From Strigamia acuminata (lineage: Eukaryota; Arthropoda; Chilopoda; Geophilomorpha; Linotaeniidae), in assembly GCA_949358305.1 (NCBI GenBank), contig OX442320.1:498501-562500 (forward strand): a stretch of DNA of 64,000 nucleotides. Reading direction: 5' to 3'. The notes under the pieces are model-generated. The model made no database searches. It had not been told where the DNA came from and saw nothing but the letters and a program-made list of their open reading frames with translations. Of the stretch, positions 30,372 through 40,000 are shown piece after piece (position 1 is the stretch's first letter; each line of letters begins with the position of its first letter). The translations under genes were made by a program, and so were the position numbers.

Positions 30372-31792
30372 TTATTTTCTGTTTAAATAATCTCCAAACA
30401 TTTGATTGAAATTGCGTTGCAATTCCACACTTTCACTGAAAAGGTTATTTTGATCCTTTAACAAAGTGTGAAATTGTTCATCACTTTTTTGTGATTCCAG
30501 CCGGTCCTTTTTAATTTCTTCCAGCATCTCCACGATGATGGTCTTTGGAGTTTGCTTCCTCCTATTTTTCCGCTCTAGAAATTTAGCTCTAGCAGCGGAA
30601 ATAGTTGGTGTTTGGTCTAAAGTCCCAGTGGCATCCGAGTCTGATATTTCCCTGTTTGCATCTGGGGCCAAAAGGTCACTTTGGGAAGAGTATTCCCCCA
30701 CATCTATAATAAATGATAATTTTAGTTATTTTAAATTTTTTTTTTACTTTTAAGTTGTAATAAATTAACTTATTTGCATATGATGATAAAAAATTAATTT
30801 TTTATGGCTATTTATAGCCATAAATTAATTATGAAGGCTGTAAATGCATTATTTACATGTTAAAACATATTTTGTATACATGGAAATTAATTTTTACAGG
30901 TATAAATACATCTTATACATGTGAAAATTAATTTTTAAATGTATAAATACACCTTATATGTGAGAACATCAATTTTTACAGGTGTAAATACACTTAATAA
31001 ATGTGAAAATTAATTTTTACGGGTGTGAATACACCAAATACATGTAAAAATTAATTTTTACGGGTGTAAATACACTTAATAAATGTAAAAATTAATTTTT
31101 ACGGGTGTAAACACACCTAATACATGTGAAAATTAATTTTTACGGGTGTAAATACACTTAATAAATGTAAAAATTAATTTTTACGGGTGTATATACATCA
31201 AATACATGTGAAATTTAATTTTTACCTGTGCTGAGATCTCCTAAATCATCAGCAACTTCAGTTGTTATTGCCTGAAAAATTGCAGCTGGAGTCTGTGGTG
31301 TTTGGGGAACATTTATTTCTTCTCTGCTGGTGTTGAGATTTCCAAGAGTAGATTCTTGCATTAAATATTCATTGTTGACAGGCAGACAACCAAGAATTTC
31401 ATGGATTGGATAATAAAAGCGCCATGTGGATCTTTTCCCACCTGATGGTCCAATTGCACTTTTTTCTTTCCTGAAATTTAAATCGGAATTAAAATCATAC
31501 TTGAAAATGAGTAATTCTTTATCAATAAATAAACTTACCTGTAGTCTGCAGTGAGGTTTTTTATTTTTCTTTGGATCGCATCCCATGTCCGCGTGTATCC
31601 ATTTTCACTTAAACTAGCCGCCATTTTTTGATAAACAATACGGTTGCGTTTAGTACTCCTTAAATCATCAATGTTTTCCCACCAGACTTGGATGAGAACA
31701 ACAATCTCGCTATCTTTCCACCGCTCTTTCATTGTTTTGTCCTTTTGAGCACGTGGAATTGTCGAAGCTGCACGTTGCTTTTCAGCCGCCAT
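30372..31792 (-). CDS. Harbinger Myb/SANT-like accessory protein, three exons (276 aa)
   Basis: Three exons join in frame: 31792-31539, 31470-31226 and 30703-30372 (254+245+332 = 831 nt). Introns are 31471-31538 (68 bp, GTAAGT...CAG) and 30704-31225 (522 bp, GTAAAA...TAG). The N-terminus is a trihelix/Myb-like DNA-binding domain (about residues 20-85) with RWKDSEIVVLIQVWW and W-D-A-I-Q-R-K-I. A middle Ser/Thr/Pro-rich part is followed by a C-terminal charged helix (about 200-276) likely to form a coiled coil. In characterised PIF/Harbinger elements this protein binds the ends and the transposase. Exact splicing is my inference from consensus sites and frame arithmetic. Confidence 0.85.
30881..31225. 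repeat. 41-bp minisatellite inside Harbinger intron 2
   Basis: About eight diverged tandem units of 41 bp (e.g. GGG positions 31021, 31062, 31103). On the gene strand each unit carries a GTAAAAATTAA-like segment identical or close to the real 5' splice site at 31225, so the repeat appears to have grown from the donor region. Confidence 0.88.
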
Positions 31793-31961
31793 TTAATTTT
31801 AACTGTTGCACGCAGGGAATTGTGGGAAAGTTTTGGGCTAGCTTTGGCAATTATCTAGTTCACAGAACTGGCTTTTAATTATCTGGTTTAAACATTTTTA
31901 AACTAGATAATTTTGGGCCAGATGCGTTCGCACCAAGAAAAAGAACTAGATTTAAACTTTG

Positions 31962-31994
31962 GGCTAGCCCAAACATTCTGGTGCGAACAAGGTA
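31962..31994 (-). repeat. Harbinger right terminal inverted repeat
   Basis: 33 bp, inverted copy of 28820-28852 with one mismatch, followed by TAA. Confidence 0.93.
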
Positions 31995-32966
31995 TAAGTC
32001 TCAAAATCTCTTTTTCGTCAAGAAAAATGTCGAAATTTTTCAGGATTGACTCCTTGTGGACCTTCTCCTTAAGCTCTGTGGCTAATATCTCGTCTCGAAA
32101 GTACGTGTCCTGCGCCAAACGAATAATCTTTTCCTCGGCTAACTCCATCTCGAGGTACTCGAGGTCCCTCCCACGCGAAGAAGAAAAAGGTAGCCAGCGC
32201 CTCATGCGCGCAAACACTTTCACAAGCTTACTAAATGAGCTAAAGCGTTCAAAAAATTTGATTGTGAATGCTTCTCCCAGCATGCTAGCTGTAACAACTT
32301 TCCCTTTTTTCTCTTCCTCAAGCGGAAAAACGACGGTATCTAAATCGATAGGAAGAACTTCTGGTTGGCCAGGTCCATCCCACCAAAGACGGTTAGCCAT
32401 TAGGCTTCTAGCGTCGCAAGGTCGCGTAAAAACGTCTGCTGGATTCCGCTCTGTCGGAATGTATGTCCACTGTTCCGGACTAGACTTTTCTAAAACTTCT
32501 GCAGCCCGATTGGAAACATATGGCTTCCAACGGTTTTTAACGGATCTTATCCAGCCTAATGCTACCATTGAGTCAGAGAAGTAACTGACTTTACCAATGG
32601 GATAGGTAGGCAGGAAATCCTTCCTCAAATACTCTGTCATACGGACGCCCACTACTGTGGCGGTCAGCTCTAGGCGTGGTAGGGATAGCTTGGTCATCGG
32701 AGCAATGCGTCCTTTGCTTAGAAGCAACTGACAATCTCCAGACGCAGCGCGGACATAAATTGCGCATCCATACGCTTGCGGGCTTGCGTCGCAATATACT
32801 TCAAGATCTAATGATTGACCCGAATAAGTTCCCATCCATCGCTTGACCTTTGCGTCAATAAGACGTTGCAAGTCGGTGTACCATTTGGTAACTCGCTCAG
32901 AACTCTCGTCCGAAATCCTATCGTCCCACTTGATCTCTCGCCCCCACATGGACTGCAAAAGCAACT
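31995..32966 (-). pseudogene. BEL-2 RNase H region between Harbinger and gypsy insertions
   Basis: An open minus-strand fragment of about 320 codons with LEVYCDASPQAYGCAIY (RNase H first acidic residue), a LSLPRLELTA block, the SDSMVALGWI segment and TERNPADVFTRP, matching residues about 1,060-1,370 of the copy B polyprotein. Upstream coding (RT) is beyond the gypsy insertion at 45833. Downstream coding (integrase) is beyond the Harbinger at 28819. Confidence 0.92.
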
Positions 32967-33788
32967 TGTGGTGACCCAGTTGGATAAGTGTCCCCCCAGG
33001 GCGGATACTTGTCCTCTGAGTCACTATGAATGAAGAGTCGTTCCCCCCCCGAGTTGGCTCCACCTCCCCATGGCAGGTGTGTGCCCCGAGGGGGAGGAAG
33101 CGGCTGGTGGTCAGCCCCCATTGGTTGATCGCCGGCCCTTCACCCCACTGCATAAAAGGCTGTGTTTCCCGCCTAAAACCAGAACTTACACAAACGACAC
33201 CAAGAACACAGCAACTACCTCACCGTCAGGCCAACTTCAACTACAAGTTAGGATTGATCGAGGATCGCTGAGTAAAGTGCAAACTGTAACTCTCACGAAG
33301 TCACTTGCGAGCTATTCCTGCGAAAGCACGAGAATAGCCCTTGTGAAATCACCCAGAATAATCGCCCAGACGATTATTCGCCGAAGTAAGTGTCCGAGTG
33401 CTTTGTAGGGAACCCCAAAGTTCCTAGACGAGGCCTCTGCGACGCTAAACCAAACCCTAGACAACAGGCACGGATAGAAGACTCGAAAGAGCATTCCACC
33501 GCGTCCGTGAAGACGAATCCGTGACGAATTAACGACAACTCGAGACGCCGCCTTTGTTCCGCCGACCACGCGGAATCGACGACGCCATCTTGAGAAATCC
33601 TTTGTTCGACGCTGACCACGTCGACTCTAGAATTATTACTGAGTGTATTTTAAAGGCATAAAGCCTGGTGAATAAATTACCTGTTTATTTACATACATTT
33701 GGTATTCATTTGGGTATTTGCATAATTGATCACAGGTAAAGTATTACACGTTAGCGCTATTTAAACCTATACCAAGTAGGACGCGACA
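32967..33788 (+). repeat. Gypsy 5' LTR (822 bp)
   Basis: It contains a TATA-like CATAAAAGG (33151-33159), an inverted CCAAT (ATTGG near 33119) and AATAAA at 33671-33676, as expected for a promoter and polyadenylation unit. Open frames within it are not genes. Confidence 0.95.
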
Positions 33789-33790
33789 CG

Positions 33791-33808
33791 TGGGGGCCTG
33801 TCCGGGAT
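33791..33808 (+). other. Primer-binding site, tRNA-Pro-like
   Basis: TGGGGGCCTGTCCGGGAT starts two bases after the LTR. It matches the complement of the animal tRNA-Pro 3' end at 16 of 18 positions, from memory of that tRNA. Confidence 0.8.
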
Positions 33809-33882
33809 TTAGAAATAAATCTCAAATCTGAACTTGTGATCTCTCAATAAGATAACCCAAATCGTAGAATTACCGAAAGAAA

Positions 33883-36800
33883 ATGTCAGACAAAGATGAG
33901 CAATCCACGTCTGAAACCGAGCAGAGAATGCCCGAGAAGGGAAAAAGGACCTCCGACTACCACCTAAGATCGGATGGTCCCGTCCCTGAAATGTCCGCAA
34001 AGGCGAAAGCCCGAGCGAATAAAAAGAGAGCGAAGGCGCAGAAAGAGGAGCAAGCTGCATCGCTCGCGGCCCTAGACGGGCCAGAGCGAGAGCGGGTTCC
34101 CTTGAATATGCAACCCTTCGAAGATACCGATCCGGAAGCCATAGAAAATCGAGAAGAAATTCGCGACGTATCGCCAGGACGAGTATCGATATTGATGACC
34201 GAGGAGACGAATGAAGCTCCGAAAAAAACGGTCACGGTCGGCACGAACCCATCGCCACCCACGGCTCAGACGTCCGTGGAGCAAACCCCACGAAAAAACG
34301 ACGGCGGGACCCCGATAACCCCCCGAGTTACGGCGAGTCCTGCAGTTGTTTCCTTCGAGGTATCTCACCTAATTCGGTTGACACGGCAAGCTGCCCAACT
34401 GAAAGCGATAATAGACATTCCAGTAGGAACGTCAGTCTGGGAATCGATTACTCTGCTCACCGACGCTATCTGCGCGGCACAAGCCCCGACGCCGGTCGCA
34501 AGACCAGCAGCGGAGACGCCCATGCCCCAGGTAACGCCCAGTGACACCGGAGGTTTCGCGCCAGACCCCAACCGAGCACTTCACCAATCCAGAGAGAAGG
34601 CCCGCGAAGAAGCCAGACAAGAAGCGACTAATCGCCAACGAAGACTGAGCGCAGAGCGGCGAGAACTCTGGAAGGAAGAGGAAGAAAGGGAACAACGCGA
34701 GAGAAGAACCACCGAGAGAACAGAGAAACTGGTCCAAAAAATGAGGGAAGAACGAGAAGCTAAAATTCGAAAAGAATGGAACGCCACGGTAGAAGGGCGA
34801 CATCGAGAAGCGCAAGAGTACGAGGACCAATTTCAAGCGCTCGTAGCTCAAAGAAAAGCAGAAAAGCTACAAATGTTGCGAGAAGAAGCCATTCTACAAC
34901 ATCAGAAATGGGAAGAACAACATCGCGAGAGGTTGAGAGAAGAGGAAGCCAGAAAAGAAAAAGAACAGTTCCTGAAAGAGAAAGAGGAATGGGACCGAGT
35001 CAGATGGACCGAAGAGTACAAAGCAAAGAAACAAGCCATAATAGATGAGCAAAAAAGATGGGAAGCCGAAAACTGGGAGAAAGAAACAGAAAAGTTCCAA
35101 AAGGAGTACGAACAAGGTGTCTCGGGCAGGAAGAAAAGGGAAGAAAACCCGAAACGGAAGTCAGAACCCCCAAGCGGCTCTGATACCGACACAGGAGAAG
35201 ATGCAGCAAAGCCGGCAAAAACGGCAAAAAGGGGGAAATCTCAAAAGAGAGACGGATCGGTCCCAAAAACAAAGGACCGTCACCCCTCAAAAAGATCCGA
35301 GACGGGAGCAGCCATCGACGCGTTACTCGAAAAGAAAAACGCAAATAAAAATCGGGAACGCCCCGAAAGCGAGGAAAACAGATGGCATTCTTTTTACGAG
35401 AACAACGACGGAGGGGAGCCGCCGCCATCCGAAGGCTCGAAACAGAAGAAGGCTGGCGGAGAGACCCCACCGAGAGGGCCGAGGTTTCACCCCCAAGGAG
35501 ATCCCTCCGAGCCCTCCGATTCGTCGGACGACGACCATCCGAGTCGACCGTCTACAGGGAGGAGTCAAGAAGGCAGCGATGGGCACCGGTCGAACCGGCC
35601 GAATACTTCAGACCGCTCTTCCCGGAGCTCCAACCCTCGTTCAGAGAAAGGGAACTTTCAGGACTCATCTGGCCGACATTACACGATGTCTGAGCTAGGC
35701 CGAGCCCTGCTGAACTCTTTCAGAAGAGAGGGAATCGATCTAGGCCATCCAGGCGACGAACATAATCGCGCTGGAGAGAGGGTTAAGCGCAAATATGGCG
35801 TACGAAACGAACCAAGCAGTGAAGCCACGGGTAACATCCGCTGGCAACACTATATTCAAACGCGATTTGACGGTTCGTGGAAGGCCGGAGACCGCTTCCT
35901 GGACGAAGTAATGCGTATCAAGAAAGCGACAAAAGCCACCGTCGCCGACATGCTAACCCACGGGCTAGTGGAGCTAACTACGGGGTCAGCTCGAGAATGG
36001 TACCAGGGACTGAAAAACCCAACCTGGGACGATTTTCTCGTCCGTTTCCATCTCCGATACGGCGAGACTCCAGACGAGATCAGTAACAAATTACGTGGTC
36101 TACGACAAGCCCCAGGAGAAACATTAGCCGACTACGACGCCCGAGCGAAACTCCTGTTTGCAAGAGCGCCGTATGAAATAAACCCCGCTGGTTTTACGAT
36201 GATCTTTTACGGAGGATTATCGGCCCACTCGCAAAGAATTCTGCTAGACATGCGTGCACCCCGCACTGGCGATTACCAAGATGTCAGTAACTATCTTCTA
36301 ACAAACACGTTAGAAATAGAACAGCGGTATTACGCCACTCTGCCCCCGGAAGAAGCGGACGCGCACGAGAAACGGTTGCAGACGAGCGCCGAACGTCACA
36401 AGACCTCAGAAAAATTAATGAGGCCAAGTGAATATTTGAGCGGCATAATGAGTCTCACCGAAGCATCCTTCGGACAAATGCTGACGCCTAAAGCAGGCAG
36501 TATTCTTCCAGCCAACCCGATAGCTGCCCCAAAGAAAGCACCGGCAGCGACGGCGATGCAGGTGACCTCGACGGACTCCACCCAGATGGAGAAAGTCGAA
36601 GAGACAACACCTCTCGCCACGGCTAAAGAAGAGGAGCCAGCATCGAGCGACGAGGAAGCCCTAAATGAGCACCTCGAAAACTTATCGACAGGATGCGACG
36701 ATCAAGGTCCCTATTTGCACCATGCACACCGGGCCTTGGCAATCACACAATTCAGAGCACACGTGCAGGCAACAAAAGCGAGAGGAGCATTGGGAGGAAA

Positions 36801-37023
36801 AAGACGATTCCCGACGCCCTTCGTCCCGAAAAAACCGGGATTCACTCCCACAGGGGATAAAAGTAACATCAAATGTTACAGCTGTGGGGAATACGGCCAC
36901 TACTCAGATAAATGTGAGAAAACCGTCAAAGAAAAGGACATCATGCAAACCATGATGAAAATGATGATGGAGTTAAAAACTGATCTGGCAAAAAACTTCC
37001 AAGCGCAGGCGTCGCCGAAATAA
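33883..37023 (+). CDS. gag: Gypsy Gag polyprotein (1,046 aa)
   Basis: Structural protein of the particle. N-terminal 230 residues are Pro/Thr-rich. Residues about 230-420 are an extreme Glu/Arg/Lys-rich stretch with the look of a long coiled coil; 420-640 are charged and Ser/Pro-rich. The retrotransposon Gag core lies near 650-800 (W in AREWYQGL, FLVRFHLRYG). One CCHC zinc knuckle CYSCGEYGHYSDKC sits near 997-1010, followed by a Met-rich end. At 1,046 residues it is far longer than most gypsy Gags, mainly because of the coiled coil. The stop at 37021 is preceded by a frameshift signal into pol. Confidence 0.92.
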   Translation: MSDKDEQSTSETEQRMPEKGKRTSDYHLRSDGPVPEMSAKAKARANKKRAKAQKEEQAASLAALDGPERERVPLNMQPFEDTDPEAIENREEIRDVSPGRVSILMTEETNEAPKKTVTVGTNPSPPTAQTSVEQTPRKNDGGTPITPRVTASPAVVSFEVSHLIRLTRQAAQLKAIIDIPVGTSVWESITLLTDAICAAQAPTPVARPAAETPMPQVTPSDTGGFAPDPNRALHQSREKAREEARQEATNRQRRLSAERRELWKEEEEREQRERRTTERTEKLVQKMREEREAKIRKEWNATVEGRHREAQEYEDQFQALVAQRKAEKLQMLREEAILQHQKWEEQHRERLREEEARKEKEQFLKEKEEWDRVRWTEEYKAKKQAIIDEQKRWEAENWEKETEKFQKEYEQGVSGRKKREENPKRKSEPPSGSDTDTGEDAAKPAKTAKRGKSQKRDGSVPKTKDRHPSKRSETGAAIDALLEKKNANKNRERPESEENRWHSFYENNDGGEPPPSEGSKQKKAGGETPPRGPRFHPQGDPSEPSDSSDDDHPSRPSTGRSQEGSDGHRSNRPNTSDRSSRSSNPRSEKGNFQDSSGRHYTMSELGRALLNSFRREGIDLGHPGDEHNRAGERVKRKYGVRNEPSSEATGNIRWQHYIQTRFDGSWKAGDRFLDEVMRIKKATKATVADMLTHGLVELTTGSAREWYQGLKNPTWDDFLVRFHLRYGETPDEISNKLRGLRQAPGETLADYDARAKLLFARAPYEINPAGFTMIFYGGLSAHSQRILLDMRAPRTGDYQDVSNYLLTNTLEIEQRYYATLPPEEADAHEKRLQTSAERHKTSEKLMRPSEYLSGIMSLTEASFGQMLTPKAGSILPANPIAAPKKAPAATAMQVTSTDSTQMEKVEETTPLATAKEEEPASSDEEALNEHLENLSTGCDDQGPYLHHAHRALAITQFRAHVQATKARGALGGKRRFPTPFVPKKPGFTPTGDKSNIKCYSCGEYGHYSDKCEKTVKEKDIMQTMMKMMMELKTDLAKNFQAQASPK
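36990..36996 (+). promoter_or_regulatory. -1 ribosomal frameshift heptamer between gag and pol
   Basis: A AAA AAC in the Gag reading frame (codons GCA AAA AAC), the classic X-XXY-YYZ slippery form. It lies inside the short gag/pol overlap: the pol frame is open only from 36984, and gag stops at 37021. A structured stimulator downstream was not tested. Confidence 0.8.
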
Positions 37024-40000
37024 ATTCAGCTTCGTCTGCGCCAGCCACGGAAATTAAAAAGAAGAAATATCACACTGGACCCGCAGGTCATGCCTTGGCA
37101 GAGGCACAGATCAAAGACCGCATACAGACCGTTCCGAAGAAGGAGGAAAAAGTGACGTTAACGAGTATGCAAGTGAGAACGAAACCGGAGGTCGACATGG
37201 ATTGGACGGACCTTCCGTTCAATCTGGAGGTTGAGCCCCAGACATTACGCGTATTTCACTGCAATGTCACGAAAGCACATTGCGAAACTCTGTGTATGCT
37301 GCCAGTGGAGATAGAAAACCAAAAATTGTTCGGCCTGCTGGATTCAGGAGCGGATCGTTCATTCATATCCGAAGATATAGTAAAGGACTTGCATATTGGA
37401 AAAAAGGTGGCACAAGTGAACGCGAACGTAGAATTGCTCACCGCCAACGGCTACGTCAAGCCGAAGGGCGTGGTTCGCATCATGATCGACTGGAAGGGAG
37501 GGAACTTGTCCCACCCCTTCATAGTCTTGCCATCCCACGACAAAGTATTCCTCCTAGGGATGGATATCATGGCGAAACTGAAAATTCAGCCAAACCCGAT
37601 AACCCGTTCATGGAACTGGATAAGTCCCGAGGGAGAACGGCCAGTCTCCGTAGTTCCCCAAAAATTACTGGACGAAGCCAAGGACAAAGAGGAATACGGA
37701 AGAGGATTGCGAAAATTCGTCCAAGATTACGATTTCGCAGCCTTCACTCTGGAATTACAGAGGAGTAACGTCGTGGACACCCTGGTCGAGGAGGCAGCAC
37801 TGCGTGTTAACGAGGCATCGCTACTAAGGCGAGTGCTTCGAAAACATGAAAGAATTCTGACCAAGACACCTGGTCGAACGACGGAAGCAACACACGAAAT
37901 AGTCTTAACCACAGACAAGCCGATTCGAGTGCCTTACAAGGGGATGAACCCCCAGAAAAGAGACATTGTGACGCAAATGTGTCAAGACATGCTCGACAAG
38001 GGCATAGTAACGCAAGCCCTGGGCGAATACGCCATGCGGATCGTCCTGGTGATGCGTCCAGGTTCGGAACCTCGACTATGCATCGATTATCGCCCCCTGA
38101 ACGCGATAACGGTTATAGACCCGATTCAGATGCCGTCTATAGACTCGATCCTCCGGGAACTGAGCCCATTTAAGTGGGTAACCACCATGGACCTGTCAAA
38201 GGGGTATTGGCAGGTGGAACTCAAACCCGAAGACAAACTGAAAACAGCTTTCTACTCCCCGATAGGAAGACTAATGTTCAACGTGATGCCGTTCGGGCTT
38301 GTAAATGCCCCGAGCACGTTCCAGAAATTGATCGAAAGCGTGTTGGGAGATATGCTGCACGACTTCGTGTGGGCGTATCTCGACGACATCATAATAACGT
38401 CGGACACATTCGAAGAGCATATAGACCACATCGATAGAGTGGTCTCTCGCCTAGCCAAGGCGGGACTCCACATCCATCCAGGGAAGAGCAAGTTTTGCAG
38501 GAAAGAGCTTGCCTTCCTAGGATATCGAATAGGAGTCGAGGGAATCGCAATTGACCCCGAAAAAGTCAAAGCAATAAACGGATTCCCCGCCCCCGAAGAT
38601 ATAAAAGGTGTCCAGAGATTCATGGGCATGGTCAATTTCTTCGGCCGACTACTCTCTGGTCTGGCTGAAGTGGCCGCGCCTATAACGGATCTCTTACGAA
38701 CGGATAAAGAGTTTGAGTGGACGGTCCAGTGCGAGGCCGCATTTAGCACTATCAAGCAAATGCTGGCTGACGTCGAAAAAATGCCATTGCCGGACCTAAA
38801 CCGCCCGTTCGTGTTGCACACCGACGCGAGTAAAATCGGACTGGGTGCAGCCCTTCTGCAGACCCACGTGTACAACGGAATCTCGCAAGAAGTACCCTGT
38901 ATGTTTATAAGCAGAAAAATACAGGGCGCGGAGAAAAATTACACGGCAACGGAACTAGAATGCCTAGCCGTAATTTGGGCAGTTCGGAAATTTCGCGACT
39001 ATCTGGAGTACACGAACTTCGAGGTTCAGACAGATCACCAGGCACTAAGCTGGTTGATGAAGCTCAAGGAACCCTCCGGCCGACTCGCACGATGGCAACT
39101 GGAGTTAATGGCGTGCGATATAACAATTACGTACCGCTCCGGGAAGTACAATCATGTGGCCGACGCCCTCTCGAGAGCCCCAGCCTCTGACCCCCAAGGA
39201 CCAGACGACGACGGCGAGGACGACACCCACCTCTTGTACTGCCCGACTCCACGGAGAATATGGCGTTTGCGGAAGGCGAACGAGCTACCAGTGATGGGGC
39301 CCGAAGATAGAACGTTTTGTGGTTTTTGGACTCGAACATACCAGCCAGCTGGGACGAACGATTCAACATCCGAAATTCAATCTCCGCCCCCCGGAGAAAC
39401 CCACAAAACACTACTACGCGCCTTCACAACAAAAATTGAAGAAAAAACGCAATACGCTCCACCCACGAGACGTGAGTTCGTCGAGCACCAGGCAGCAGAC
39501 ACAAAATGTCAAATTATAACACAATATTTGCTAAACGGCGAATTTCCGGAAGGGATGACAAACCCCCACCGCCGAAAACAGTTCGTCAAGGAAGCAACAA
39601 GCTACCTCATAGATGATGAACTCCTGGTAAAATACCACCCGACGTTTCAAGATGACCTCAGCGGAGCGGGAAACTCGGTTAAAGTGGTCGTGCCGGCATC
39701 GCTGCACACCCGACTGTTGTGGCTGATGCACGGACACCCGCTCGCCAGCCATTCTGGCGTGGCGAGGACCCTTTATCGAGTAAAACAACTTTTCTTCTGG
39801 CCGGGCGCGCGGCAAAAGATAACGAAATTTATCCGACACTGCTCCCGGTGCCAAGCGTGCAGACCGCGAGATAAAGTAGCCAGAAACGCCATGTCTCTCG
39901 GACCCTACGCACCGTTTGACTGCCTAAGCATAGACTTGATGGGCCCCAAGCCCACAACGGGAAACAAGAACATGTATATTCTCGTAATTATGGATGTGGC

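Larger units (their letters stand above)
28820..31994 (+). mobile_element. PIF/Harbinger DNA transposon, apparently complete (3,175 bp)
   Basis: 33-bp terminal inverted repeats with one mismatch (28820-28852, 31962-31994; both start TACCTTGTTCGCACCA when read inward). It carries the two genes typical of the superfamily, a DDE transposase and a Myb/SANT-like protein, in convergent orientation. The flanking triplets are TCA (28817-28819) and TAA (31995-31997). Comparison with the BEL-1 reading frame shows exactly three bases were added to the host element, in line with the 3-bp duplication (usually TWA) of this superfamily plus one later substitution. A GCGTTCGCACCAA motif recurs near both ends (about 28907 and 31924). 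Confidence 0.95.

Noticed and set aside
31903-31994. Extension of the BEL-2 RNase H frame into Harbinger, and its upstream extension into the gypsy LTR to 33153
   Set aside because: Read-through into inserted elements; the real BEL-2 piece is 31995-32966.
32800-33620. Several 70-110 codon frames on both strands near the gypsy 5' LTR
   Set aside because: They lie in the LTR and recur identically at 45060-45660; they follow from GC-rich LTR DNA.
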